From Phycisphaerales bacterium (GTDB lineage Bacteria; Planctomycetota; Phycisphaerae; Phycisphaerales; UBA1924): a stretch of 46,722 nucleotides of DNA. Position numbers and translations under genes: made by a program. Below are positions 1 through 8,025 of this stretch, in pieces. Location of the stretch: positions 1-46,722 of the forward strand of contig JAGQON010000026.1 of the NCBI GenBank assembly GCA_020427395.1. The letters run 5' to 3'. Numbering within the stretch: position 1 is the stretch's first letter; every line of letters begins with the position of its first letter. The notes below the pieces were generated by a model. It saw only the letters and a list, made by a program, of their open reading frames with translations, ran no database searches and was not told the DNA's origin.

Positions 1-499
1 CCTCACCGGCCGCAAGATCATCGCCGACACCTACGGCGGCTGGAGCCGTCACGGCCGCGGCGCGTTCTCCGGCAAGGACCCGAGCAAGCTCGACCGCCCG
101 CCCCCCTACTACGCGCGCTACATCGCCAAGAACATCGTCGCCGCCGATCTGGCCGACGAGTGCGAGGTGCAGCTCTCCTACGCCATCGGCGTCGCCGAGC
201 CCACCAGCGTGCTGGTCGATACCTTCGGCACCGGCAAAGTCTCCGCTGAGCAGCTCGCCAAGGCGGTCCGCGAGGTCTTCCCGCTGACCCCCCGCGAGAT
301 CATCGAGACACTCGGTCTCCGCAAGCCCATCTTCTCGCCCAGCGCCCGCCACGGACATTTCGGGCGCAACCCGACCGAGATCAGCTACACCAAGCAGGAC
401 GGCAGCACAGTCAAGAACCCGGGCTTCGCCTGGGAGAAGACCGACAAGGCGGCCGCACTCAAGGAAGCAGCCCAGGCCGGCGTTCACGCGAGCGTGTAA
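1..499 (+). CDS. metK: S-adenosylmethionine synthetase, C-terminal part
   Basis: This is the 3' end of a gene that starts before the window; the reading frame is open from base 2. The enzyme makes S-adenosylmethionine from methionine and ATP in the cytoplasm. The visible part holds the conserved C-terminal block: DTYGGW, then [17 protein letters not shown], then [26 protein letters not shown] in pieces, a typical MetK signature covering the active-site Lys and the third domain. The end (RHGHFGR, then a W-containing tail) is also MetK-like. The last 16 bases overlap the 3' end of the convergent nadD gene. Start, promoter and any riboswitch lie outside the window. Identification is firm. Confidence 0.95.
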   Translation, partial: LTGRKIIADTYGGWSRHGRGAFSGKDPSKLDRPPPYYARYIAKNIVAADLADECEVQLSYAIGVAEPTSVLVDTFGTGKVSAEQLAKAVREVFPLTPREIIETLGLRKPIFSPSARHGHFGRNPTEISYTKQDGSTVKNPGFAWEKTDKAAALKEAAQAGVHASV

Positions 500-1161
500 A
501 GCCCCTGCTCCAGAATGTACCTATGGACCCGATCGTCGAGCCCGGCGATCGGGTTTTCTCTTTGGGTCGGGTCGCCAAGGGCTTCGCGGATCCGGGTCGA
601 TGACACATCGAGCGTGGGCACAGTGCAGATCTGGGCCCGCCACTGCTCGATCTGCTTCGCGTCCCAAACCCCCAGCGATCGAAGCGTCCCGAGCAGCTGC
701 TCAGGATCGTCATGATCATCGCGAAGCATCACGGTCGCGTCCTGCCAGATCGTTTCGTACTCGTGCCACAGGTGCATCGCGACGAGCTGATCCGCCCCGA
801 TCAGGAAACGATTGCTTCCGCTTGGGTAGCGTTCTTGGACGATCTTCCAGGTCGTTGCCCAGTAGCTGGGGATGCTTGGATCATGGGTCGACCGGGCGAT
901 CTCCTCAGTCCATATCCATGTGTTGGCAACCTCACTCAGGGCCAGCTCCATCATCGCGAGGCGGTGCGCCGATGGTGTGGGCCGTGAATGTTTATGGGGA
1001 GAGCGGGCGGCGGGGACATAGACAATCGGCGCGAAAGGGGCATGCAGATGCTCGGCGATGGTCCGTGGCAACGACGCGTGTCCGCTGTGCGGCGGGTCGA
1101 ACGAGCCGCCAAAGAACAGGCGGAGCTGAGCGTCCGCAAGGACATCAGGAAGCTGGGTCAT
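484..1161 (-). CDS. nadD: Nicotinate-nucleotide adenylyltransferase
   Basis: About 225 residues. NadD transfers AMP from ATP to nicotinate mononucleotide in NAD synthesis. The N-terminus has the nucleotidyltransferase motif [11 protein letters not shown] (GxFDPxHxGH, the ATP site), and the C-terminal part has SSTRIREAL, the SxTxIR signature. PAARSPHK and the GADQL segment in the middle also match the family. I chose the ATG at 1161 because the fold begins a few residues later; the frame is open up to 1224, but the extra 21 residues are not family-like. No strong ribosome binding site is visible. Its stop lies inside the end of metK, so the two genes converge with a 16-base overlap. Confidence 0.9.
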   Translation of the reverse strand: MTQLPDVLADAQLRLFFGGSFDPPHSGHASLPRTIAEHLHAPFAPIVYVPAARSPHKHSRPTPSAHRLAMMELALSEVANTWIWTEEIARSTHDPSIPSYWATTWKIVQERYPSGSNRFLIGADQLVAMHLWHEYETIWQDATVMLRDDHDDPEQLLGTLRSLGVWDAKQIEQWRAQICTVPTLDVSSTRIREALGDPTQRENPIAGLDDRVHRYILEQGLYTLA

Positions 1162-1390
1162 GGTGCGTGACAGGTTGTCCGGGGCGCTATCGGGCACAAT
1201 GTATTGTTTACCACTCGATACCACTTCGTGGCATTTTCGTCTCGATAACAGCGTCCCGCCATGATTATCGGCGGGTCAGGCATGTTTGGGACGACGCTGA
1301 ATCATCTGGTGTGATTCCCCCGGTTTTCAATTCGGTCCCTCGGTAAACCCACCAGCGGTTTCTTCCGATTATCACATCCGGAGGCTTGTC

Positions 1391-1720
1391 ATGACATTAC
1401 CTGATCCATCCGCATTCAGTCTCGACATCAACGATCCCGAGGATGCCGAGCTGATCCAGTACTTCATCTCGGTCCTCCCCGAGCGGGTGGAGTCGATCGT
1501 CGCGGCCTTCACCAACGATGACTTTGATTCGCTCAAGCGTGTGGCGCACCAGCTCAAGGGTGCCGCTCCTGGCTTTGGTTTTCCGACCATCGGAGCCGAG
1601 GCTGGCAAGCTCGAGCAGCAGCTCCGTTCGACAGGCGATCCCTCCGAGCAGATCGAGACCCTCCGGTCACAGGTGGAGAGTCTCGTTTCGCTCTGCAACT
1701 CGTACATCAATCCAAGCTGA
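1391..1720 (+). CDS. Histidine phosphotransfer (Hpt) domain protein
   Basis: A 109-residue protein made of one Hpt four-helix domain. The phosphoacceptor is probably His53 in RVAHQLKGAAPGFGF, the classic HxxKG motif. Hpt proteins shuttle phosphate between hybrid sensor kinases and response regulators. A GGAGG ribosome binding site lies 8 bases before the ATG (1380-1384). The next gene, 42 bases downstream on the same strand, is a REC-GGDEF response regulator, a plausible partner. The cognate kinase is not in the window, so the pathway is inferred from adjacency only. Confidence 0.85.
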   Translation: MTLPDPSAFSLDINDPEDAELIQYFISVLPERVESIVAAFTNDDFDSLKRVAHQLKGAAPGFGFPTIGAEAGKLEQQLRSTGDPSEQIETLRSQVESLVSLCNSYINPS

Positions 1721-1762
1721 CCAATCCTCCGTGATCATCCTCGCAAGGACCGACCTGACCCA

Positions 1763-2725
1763 ATGAGCGAAAGCCTGATCCATTCGGATTCCGGATCGTC
1801 TCCGACGGTGCTGCTGATCGATGATTCGCAGTTCGTTCATCGTTTGCTCGATGCACGCCTGCGTGACGAATCGATCGAGCTTCGCAGCGCTGCCGACGGT
1901 CGCCGTGGTGTAGAACTCGCCAGGGAGGATCCACCCGCGCTGATCCTGCTCGATCTGGACATGCCGGTGATGGATGGCTTCGAGGCGTTGCGAGAGCTCA
2001 AGGATGACCCGCGGACCCGCGATATCCCCGTGATCGTGCTCTCCGGGCTCAACTCGTCGCAGGACAAAGTGGCCGCGTTCGATCTCGGAGCGGTGGACTT
2101 TGTGACCAAGCCCTTCGAGCTGACCGAGCTGCGGGCCCGCGTTCGTTCCTCGCTGCGGATGTACGCCCTGCTCCAGATGCTCGCCCAGAAGGCCCAGATC
2201 GACGGGCTCAGCGAGCTCTACAACCGTCAGTACTTCGATACCAGCCTCAAGGGCGAATGCGAGCGTAGCATGCGCCACGGGCAGGCCCTCTCGATCGCCA
2301 TGATCGACATCGATCACTTCAAGTCCATCAACGATACCTACGGGCACCCGGCTGGCGACTCGGTGATATCCGGCGTCGCAAAGATGATCACCAAGCAGTG
2401 TCGCTCGATCGATACCGCCTGTCGTTACGGCGGCGAGGAGTTCGCGATCATCCTGCCCGAAACGGGCCCGGTGCAGGCGGTCCAGCTCTGCGAACGCATC
2501 CGCGTTGCCTGTGAGCAGCTCCGCTGGTCCCGTCATCCATCACGCACGGTCACCGTCTCGATCGGGATCGTTGGGATCGGTGCAGGCGAAGGATTCAGCG
2601 CGACCCCGGAGGCGTGGGTCGAGGCCGCGGATCGGAACCTGTACTCCGCAAAGCAGGCTGGGCGCAACCGCGTCAAGGGCACGGGCATCGATGGGAATAC
2701 CATCGATCTCGCTCAGGCGGGCTGA
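1763..2725 (+). CDS. Response regulator with GGDEF diguanylate cyclase domain
   Basis: 320 residues with PleD-like logic. Residues about 15-135 form a receiver domain: acidic pair Asp20-Asp21, phosphoacceptor Asp64 in LLDLDMP, and Lys116 in VTKPFE. Residues about 145-310 form a GGDEF domain with the active-site signature GGEEF at 223-227, so it should make cyclic di-GMP. An RSID (RxxD) inhibitory site sits five residues before it at 214-217, suggesting product inhibition. Phosphorylation of the receiver probably controls the cyclase. It follows the Hpt gene on the same strand. The ATG at 1763 has only a weak AAGGA about 12 bases upstream. Confidence 0.93.
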   Translation: MSESLIHSDSGSSPTVLLIDDSQFVHRLLDARLRDESIELRSAADGRRGVELAREDPPALILLDLDMPVMDGFEALRELKDDPRTRDIPVIVLSGLNSSQDKVAAFDLGAVDFVTKPFELTELRARVRSSLRMYALLQMLAQKAQIDGLSELYNRQYFDTSLKGECERSMRHGQALSIAMIDIDHFKSINDTYGHPAGDSVISGVAKMITKQCRSIDTACRYGGEEFAIILPETGPVQAVQLCERIRVACEQLRWSRHPSRTVTVSIGIVGIGAGEGFSATPEAWVEAADRNLYSAKQAGRNRVKGTGIDGNTIDLAQAG

Positions 2726-2741
2726 ACGGGGCTGGCTGTCC

Positions 2742-2747
2742 TAGAAT
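2742..2747 (+). promoter_or_regulatory. -10 hexamer for leaderless start of the SlyX-like gene
   Basis: TAGAAT ends 5 bases before the ATG at 2753, and there is no Shine-Dalgarno sequence. A transcript would begin at or next to the start codon. No good -35 box is visible. Confidence 0.5.
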
Positions 2748-2752
2748 CCGCA

Positions 2753-3004
2753 ATGGGTTCCGGCGCTGAGACCAACACAGATCGAATCGAGAAGCTTGAG
2801 ATCGCATTGGGATATGCGGATCGCAGCATCGAGGTACTGTCTGATGAGGTTGCCAAGCTCAATAAGGCGATGGATTTGATGACGCGTCGGATCGAGCGTC
2901 TTGAGTCACGATTGGTCGAGATCAACGACAAGGTCGGTGAAACGCCGCCCGTGGTCCCACCACCTCACAGCGCGGGACCGGATGTTCCCCGAGATCCACT
3001 CTGA
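2753..3004 (+). CDS. SlyX-like coiled-coil protein
   Basis: 83 residues. The first 65 residues are heptad-rich and charged (IEKLE, LSDEVAKLNKAMD, RRIERLESRL), followed by a Pro-rich tail (VVPPPH), the pattern of the SlyX family (small coiled-coil proteins of unclear function). It lies 27 bases after the response regulator but has its own -10-like TAGAAT directly before the ATG, so it may be transcribed independently without a leader. The family assignment rests on size, coiled coil and PPH-type tail; the role is unknown. Confidence 0.65.
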   Translation: MGSGAETNTDRIEKLEIALGYADRSIEVLSDEVAKLNKAMDLMTRRIERLESRLVEINDKVGETPPVVPPPHSAGPDVPRDPL

Positions 3005-3037
3005 TACAGATTGGCATCCGCTGGCGTTCTGGTGCCG

Positions 3038-3043
3038 TATACT
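3038..3043 (+). promoter_or_regulatory. -10 hexamer for leaderless start of the lipoprotein gene
   Basis: TATACT ends 5 bases before the ATG at 3049, with no ribosome binding site between. A TTGGCA at 3011-3016 is too distant (21 bases) to be a standard -35 box. Confidence 0.5.
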
Positions 3044-3048
3044 CTGGC

Positions 3049-3342
3049 ATGTCAAATCTGACCAGAATCAGGCGTATTTCATGCGTGAGCGGAGTATTTA
3101 TCGCCGCAATGCTCTGTCTGGGCGGTTGCGAGATGCAGCAGCGTCGCGTGGATGTCCCGCAACCGACCGGTGCTGATGAGCAGGTTGATCCCCGCTTTGG
3201 GCTCACGGCTGACGCTCAGGACCCCTCCGAGCGCGATAAAGAGCTGGGATATGGGAAATGGAAAGCCAAACCCGAGCCAGAGGGCACGCGGGCACCCACG
3301 AGCCCGACGCGTCGGGGTTCTTCGTGGGGTACGGTCGACTGA
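3049..3342 (+). CDS. Small lipoprotein of unknown function
   Basis: 97 residues. The N-terminus has basic residues, a hydrophobic stretch (VFIAAMLCL) and a lipobox ending LGGC, so it is probably cleaved by signal peptidase II and lipid-anchored. The mature part is short, charged and Pro-rich (EPEGTRAPTSPTRRGS) and looks disordered. I do not recognise a family. It sits between the SlyX-like gene and yggS and has a possible leaderless promoter. Confidence 0.65.
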   Translation: MSNLTRIRRISCVSGVFIAAMLCLGGCEMQQRRVDVPQPTGADEQVDPRFGLTADAQDPSERDKELGYGKWKAKPEPEGTRAPTSPTRRGSSWGTVD

Positions 3343-3373
3343 CCGAGGCGAGGAGCGCCACCCCTTCTGCCGC

Positions 3374-3379
3374 TATCAT
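3374..3379 (+). promoter_or_regulatory. Candidate -10 hexamer upstream of yggS
   Basis: TATCAT lies about 35 bases before the ATG at 3415, which gives a short leader carrying the strong AGGAGG ribosome binding site at 3405-3410. This unit looks conventional, unlike the leaderless starts nearby. Confidence 0.35.
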
Positions 3380-3414
3380 GACCCTGGAGCGAGCATGCCC
3401 AGACAGGAGGTCTG

Positions 3415-4200
3415 ATGTCCACGCTAGAGCAGCGATACACGGAAGTGAAACAGCGGGTTGCCGAGGCCGCGCAGCGATCAGGTCGCAGCCCAAACTCGGT
3501 ATACCTGATCGCGGTGACCAAGTTCGCCGAACCCGAGGATATCCGTGAGCTGATCGAGCTCGGACACCGGGACTTCGGCGAGAACAAAGTCCAGCAGCTC
3601 GACCAGCGAGCCAGCGTGATCAACGAATGGTTCGAGCGGGTCCGCCTGCACCCCCGCCTCGCTGGTGAGCACGCCTCCTTCGATCCCTCAACCCCGGTCC
3701 GATGGCACATGATCGGGCACCTGCAGCGCAACAAGGTCCGTAAGATTGGTGACCTCGTCCGTCTTGTGCACTCGGTGGACAGTCTGCGTCTGGCCGAGGA
3801 AATCCAGCAAGTGGCCAACAAGCTCGATCGCCAGATCGATGTACTGCTGCAGGTCAATGTCTCGGGTGAGGACTCGAAGTTCGGCGTGCCCATCGCGGCC
3901 GCCGGGGCCATCGCCGAGCAGATCGATACGATGATCAATGTTCGCGTCCGCGGCCTGATGACCATGGCACCGATCAGTGAAGACCCCGAGGACGCCCGCC
4001 CACACTTCATCCGCTGCAAGGAACTCTTCGACGAGATCCGCAAGGACGGGATCGGGGAAGGGCATTTCGACCTGCTCTCGATGGGTATGAGCGGCGACTA
4101 CGAGATCGCGATCGAGGAGGGAGCAAACCTCGTGCGTGTCGGTTCAGCCATCTTTGGGGAAGCGCATGCAACGGAGTCGGTCGAGCTCGATCACGCCTGA
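3415..4200 (+). CDS. YggS/PLPBP family pyridoxal phosphate homeostasis protein
   Basis: 261 residues. These alanine-racemase-fold proteins bind PLP and keep vitamin B6 and amino acid pools in balance, with no known catalysis. The PLP lysine is in AVTKFAEPEDI. Other signatures are FGENKVQQL, WHMIGHLQRNKV, QVNVSGEDSKFG, LMTMAPI and LSMGMSGDYEIAIEEGANLVRVG (quoted in part), all typical. The start is fixed by AGGAGG four bases before the ATG. Length is slightly above the usual 230, owing to a roughly 20-residue insert before WHMIGH. Confidence 0.93.
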   Translation: MSTLEQRYTEVKQRVAEAAQRSGRSPNSVYLIAVTKFAEPEDIRELIELGHRDFGENKVQQLDQRASVINEWFERVRLHPRLAGEHASFDPSTPVRWHMIGHLQRNKVRKIGDLVRLVHSVDSLRLAEEIQQVANKLDRQIDVLLQVNVSGEDSKFGVPIAAAGAIAEQIDTMINVRVRGLMTMAPISEDPEDARPHFIRCKELFDEIRKDGIGEGHFDLLSMGMSGDYEIAIEEGANLVRVGSAIFGEAHATESVELDHA

Positions 4201-4291
4201 GCGTGGATTTGCACACCAAGAAGTCCGAATAGGGTCGGGATCAGTGGTGCGCGATCGGTTCGTCACCAAACTCTGCGTCATCTGGGACGGG

Positions 4292-5929
4292 ATGTCAAAG
4301 TATTCCCGTTGGCTGACCCCGCTCGTCCTTGCGGTGTTGTGTCTGCCGATCTGGTTCAGTCTGAGCGATCATGGGTTCAACGGGCGCTCCGATGCCCGTT
4401 ATGCCGTTGTTGCGCAGGATATGGCCCAGACACAGGATTGGCTCGTGCCGAGGTATATGGGGCATGTCCACCTGACCAAGCCGCCGCTGGTCTATTGGAT
4501 GGAATCGCTGTCGATCGAGGTTCTTGGTCAGAGCTATCTCGCGGTGCGCCTTCCCTCGGCGATCTGTGGAACGCTCGCTATTCTTTTGCTCTACTGGTTC
4601 ACCGCACAAGTCGCCAGCAGACGCTCGGCGTTGATCGCGTGTGCGTTGTATGCGATCATGCCCATGACGATCTTCCCAGCTCGCATGACGGTGACAGACA
4701 GCGTGCTGAACCTGTGCTGGTTGATGGTGCTCGTAGGCGGCTACCTGGTTCGCGCATCGGCGCAACAGCGGGGGATCGGTCGGGTTCTGCTCTGGACCGG
4801 GACGATGCTGGGGCTGCTGACGAAGGGGCCGGTGATGCTGATCCCGATCGGGGTCGTGCTTGTCTGGTGGTGGCTGAGTCGTGCAGAACGAACGAGTTTG
4901 CGTCTCAAGTTTGCCTATGCGGGCGGTGCGTTGTTGGCGTTGGCGCCGCTGATCGCGTGGGGTGTGACGGTGCTGGTTGTTGAGCCCGAAGCCGCGAACA
5001 TCTGGTGGCACGAGACCTTCGACCGAGCGGTGGGGCAGGGCGATCACGCCCGACCGATCTGGTATTTCCTTCCAGTCCTGCTCGTCGGGTGCTTCCCATG
5101 CAGCGCCATGCTGATCCTTCCCGGCGTGAACCTGAGCTTCAGGGCGGCTTGGGAGGCATTTCGATCCGGATCGCTGGGTGGTTTTCTGGGGTTTGCGATC
5201 ATCGGGCCCTTCGTGGTGTATTCAATGATTTCTGGCAAGCTGCCGAGCTATCTGCTCCCGATCTGCGCTCCGCTTGCATTGCTGAGTGCGTTGATGCTCG
5301 AGCGGTGGTTTTCCGAGCAGCGGCCGGCTTCCGAAACTGGCAAGTCGCTGCCGGAGGTTCGGTTCGGCTTGCTGGTCGGTACATTGCTCTTTGCCACGGC
5401 GACGATCGCCTCGATCGCGTGGTTTTATGGATCGGAGAAGGCGTGGCTGGGGTTTGCGTTCCTGCCAGCGATTGTTGTTGCGGCCTTGCTGGTCAGGACC
5501 TGGAGCACCCTCAGCATGCGCCTGCCGATGATCTCCCTGTTCCTGGCGTCCTGGCTACTGGCGTGGGGCGTGCTTGAGGAGATCGAAGACCTGGCTCTGC
5601 GTGATTCGAGCTATGGCGCGGTGGCGCTGCGGACATTCGGTCCCCAGGGCTGGTCGGGTCGGGTCGGGGTGTACCAGCTTGAATCCGGCGTGATCTACTG
5701 GGATCGCCACGGCGATCTTGAACAATACAGCCGCGTTGAAGAGATTGAGGATTCGGTCCGGTTGCACCCGGATGAGCCCTTGCTCGTACTGACCCGTGCT
5801 GATCGGTGGGCCGCACTCAAGAACAAAGCCCCCGCGTTGACAGCAGAGGGAGAGATTGTGCAAGAATGGCGTCAGTTCCCCGGCGCACCGCTGCGATATC
5901 TCGTTGTGTTTGATCGGGAAACGCCCTGA
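4292..5929 (+). CDS. ArnT/PMT-like membrane glycosyltransferase
   Basis: About 545 residues. The protein is a polytopic GT-C glycosyltransferase that uses lipid-linked sugars at the outer face of the membrane. A first membrane helix (LTPLVLAVLCLPIWF) is followed by a loop with SDARYAVVAQDM, matching the catalytic acidic motif of PMT_2/ArnT enzymes, and by HLTKPPLVYW, the conserved KPPL(V/L)YW motif. About ten further hydrophobic helices follow, then a soluble C-terminal domain from about residue 440. I chose the ATG at 4292, just before the first helix; the frame is open from 4136, but those residues overlap yggS. The substrate cannot be deduced. Confidence 0.85.
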   Translation: MSKYSRWLTPLVLAVLCLPIWFSLSDHGFNGRSDARYAVVAQDMAQTQDWLVPRYMGHVHLTKPPLVYWMESLSIEVLGQSYLAVRLPSAICGTLAILLLYWFTAQVASRRSALIACALYAIMPMTIFPARMTVTDSVLNLCWLMVLVGGYLVRASAQQRGIGRVLLWTGTMLGLLTKGPVMLIPIGVVLVWWWLSRAERTSLRLKFAYAGGALLALAPLIAWGVTVLVVEPEAANIWWHETFDRAVGQGDHARPIWYFLPVLLVGCFPCSAMLILPGVNLSFRAAWEAFRSGSLGGFLGFAIIGPFVVYSMISGKLPSYLLPICAPLALLSALMLERWFSEQRPASETGKSLPEVRFGLLVGTLLFATATIASIAWFYGSEKAWLGFAFLPAIVVAALLVRTWSTLSMRLPMISLFLASWLLAWGVLEEIEDLALRDSSYGAVALRTFGPQGWSGRVGVYQLESGVIYWDRHGDLEQYSRVEEIEDSVRLHPDEPLLVLTRADRWAALKNKAPALTAEGEIVQEWRQFPGAPLRYLVVFDRETP

Positions 5930-5933
5930 TCGA

Positions 5934-6761
5934 TCAGGCGTTGAGCGATGAGGAGTTGGCAACGAGCTGTGCCAAGCGTCCGCCGCTCGAACGGGTCGCG
6001 ATCATCTGGCGTTGCAGGTTCCTGCCCGGGCAGGCGGTCGGGCGCAGCTCGCGGTGGGTGTAGACCCGGCTGAGCGGCACATTGAATCGCTGCATGGCAT
6101 AGGCGATCATGCGTTCGAGCGAGCTGAGCGAGGCGTCCGTCGGGCGGATCTCCTCGAAGTTGCCGAACATGACGATGCCCAGGTTGCCCGGGTTGTTGTC
6201 TTTGACGTGGGCGCCTTGGAGTTCAAGGGGGCGTGCCTGCCAGATCCGCCCGCTGGGGTCGATGGCGAAGTGGTAGCCGATATCGGCCCAGCCGTTGTTC
6301 AGGTGTCCCTTGCGGATGAGCTGCAGGCGCCGCAGAGAATCGGCGTAGGAGCCGTTGGGCACGGGCATGATCGCGTCGTGGTGGACAGTAATCCGATCAA
6401 TCCGCCCCATCGGGTCGGCGAGGTTGTAGATCGGTTGCTCGCGGGTCCAACTCGATCGTGGGTTCACGAACGAGGGGATCTGCGAAAGCGGCTCACGAGA
6501 CGAGATCATCGGCTCGCTGGGCGAGGTTGGGATGGGTCTCGGCGTCGTGGTGTGGGCGATCGGGTCCTGCGGGATGGGGTCACCAACCGAACCACCGAGT
6601 TTCTTGACTCGCTTCTGGGCGGTGGAGTTGCAGCCCACGAGTGAGCCAGCGATGCCAAACGCGATACCGGCCCGTGCGGCCAGATCGATCACGCGGCGTC
6701 GTGAGATACCCGTCTGCTGGGGGGCGAGATCCGAATCGTTGTTGGGTTTGCGATCGTGCAT
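5934..6761 (-). CDS. N-acetylmuramoyl-L-alanine amidase lipoprotein (Amidase_2/PGRP)
   Basis: About 275 residues. The N-terminus has a twin-arginine-like RRR (21-23), a hydrophobic stretch and a lipobox LVGC with Cys44, so it is probably a Tat-exported lipoprotein. The C-terminal half is a T7-lysozyme-type amidase domain that cleaves the amide bond between N-acetylmuramic acid and the peptide stem. Zinc ligands are visible as the first His in VHHD, the His in YTHRE and the Cys in TACPG; GYHFAIDPSGRIWQARP is the family core. A TTG at 6782 could be an alternative start. The gene converges with the glycosyltransferase, 4 bases apart. Confidence 0.88.
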   Translation of the reverse strand: MHDRKPNNDSDLAPQQTGISRRRVIDLAARAGIAFGIAGSLVGCNSTAQKRVKKLGGSVGDPIPQDPIAHTTTPRPIPTSPSEPMISSREPLSQIPSFVNPRSSWTREQPIYNLADPMGRIDRITVHHDAIMPVPNGSYADSLRRLQLIRKGHLNNGWADIGYHFAIDPSGRIWQARPLELQGAHVKDNNPGNLGIVMFGNFEEIRPTDASLSSLERMIAYAMQRFNVPLSRVYTHRELRPTACPGRNLQRQMIATRSSGGRLAQLVANSSSLNA

Positions 6762-7021
6762 CACAACCAGTTCTTTCGGCAAAATACCGTGGGGTCGTGC
6801 AATCCTACCACATAGTGATGCAAAATGTCGGCGCGTATGTCACGCTGAGTACAAGGATTCTGTGAATCGTGTGCGTTGCAGCATCATTTGCGCCGGATTG
6901 GAGGCATCGGATGGTTGGGCTTGGGCGAACGGGGGGCTTACAGTAAAACGGACTTAGCCATTCGCCGGCTGGGCTGTGGGGACAGCGAAACTACCGGCGA
7001 CGATACCGAAGAGGACACACG

Positions 7022-7975
7022 ATGCTACTACTGCTGCAGGAAGCGACTCAGGAAACCGCCACCGCCGCCTCAGGTAACACGGATCCCGCCGTGGCAACCC
7101 AGCAAGCGAGCCCAGTTGTGGAAGGGTTCAGCGAGTTCATCTCCCGGGCGAGCAGCGGCGATTTTTCGACAGATACATGGATCCTGCTCTGGGATTCGGT
7201 CGGCTGGCCTGTCCTGCAGGCGGTCGTTCTCATCGTCCTGGTGTTCATCGTGGCCGGGTGGGTCAGCCGCCTCACCGGCAAGGCCGTCCGCAAGGCCAAG
7301 GTCGAGGAGACCCTTGCCCGCTTCCTCTCCAATGTGGCCAAATACATCGTGCTCGTCGCCGGCGGGGTGGCCATCCTCGGCACGATCGGCGTCGAGATGA
7401 CCAGCTTCGCCGCCCTGATCGCCGCGGTCGGCTTTGCCATCGGCATGGCGATGTCCGGCATGCTGGGCAACATCGCCTCCGGCGTGATGCTGCTGCTGTT
7501 CCGCCCTTTCAAGGTGGGCGATGTGGTCAATGCCGGCGGGGTGCAGGGCAAGATCTTCGAGATCGGGCTCTTCACAACCGAGTTCGATACGCCGGACAAC
7601 CGACGCATCATCGTCCCCAACAACGAGATCTTCGGCGGGACCATCGAAAACATCTCGCACCACGCCACCCGCCGTGTCGCAATCGATGTCGGCACCGACT
7701 ACGGCGCGGACATTGACACCGCCCGGGCCGTCATGCTCGAGGCCGCCAAGGCCACCGAGCATGTGCTCAGCGATCCCGAGCCGGCGGTGGTGCTGACCGG
7801 GCTGGGCGGCTCATCGATCGACTGGAGCGTTCGCGTCTGGGTCAACTCGGGCGACTACTGGGCGGTCATGGATGCCCTCACTCGCAACGTGAAGTACGCG
7901 CTGGACAAGGCCGAGATCGGCATCCCCTTCCCGCAGATGGATGTCCACATCGACGGCGGCATCAAACGGGACTGA
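7022..7975 (+). CDS. Small-conductance mechanosensitive channel (MscS family)
   Basis: 317 residues. MscS channels open under membrane tension and release solutes during osmotic down-shock. There are three predicted membrane helices: about 62-80, 105-125 and the Gly/Ala-rich pore helix 128-160 (AAVGFAIGMAMSGMLGN). RPFKVGDVV follows and starts the beta domain. The N-terminal 50 residues are Thr/Ala/Gln-rich and probably extracytoplasmic. GAAGAGGA at 7010-7017 is the likely ribosome binding site. The gene is monocistronic, with a strong terminator 25 bases after the stop. Confidence 0.93.
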   Translation: MLLLLQEATQETATAASGNTDPAVATQQASPVVEGFSEFISRASSGDFSTDTWILLWDSVGWPVLQAVVLIVLVFIVAGWVSRLTGKAVRKAKVEETLARFLSNVAKYIVLVAGGVAILGTIGVEMTSFAALIAAVGFAIGMAMSGMLGNIASGVMLLLFRPFKVGDVVNAGGVQGKIFEIGLFTTEFDTPDNRRIIVPNNEIFGGTIENISHHATRRVAIDVGTDYGADIDTARAVMLEAAKATEHVLSDPEPAVVLTGLGGSSIDWSVRVWVNSGDYWAVMDALTRNVKYALDKAEIGIPFPQMDVHIDGGIKRD

Positions 7976-8000
7976 GTTGCGTTCTGAATCGTTTCTCAGA

Positions 8001-8025
8001 GCCCACGCTCAGTCGTGGGCTTTTT
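8001..8025 (+). terminator. Rho-independent terminator after mscS
   Basis: A perfect 7-bp stem, GCCCACG (8001-8007) with CGTGGGC (8014-8020), encloses a 6-base loop and is followed by TTTTT. It overlaps the last codons of asnB on the other strand. It acts only in the plus direction, as there is no T run on the minus side. Confidence 0.85.

Noticed and set aside
600..1346. Open frame of about 248 codons on the plus strand
   Set aside because: Antisense to nadD, which has the nucleotidyltransferase motif; the frame is Arg/Ser-rich.
8001..8025. Bidirectional terminator for mscS and asnB
   Set aside because: Only the plus side has a T run; the minus side after the hairpin is not T-rich.
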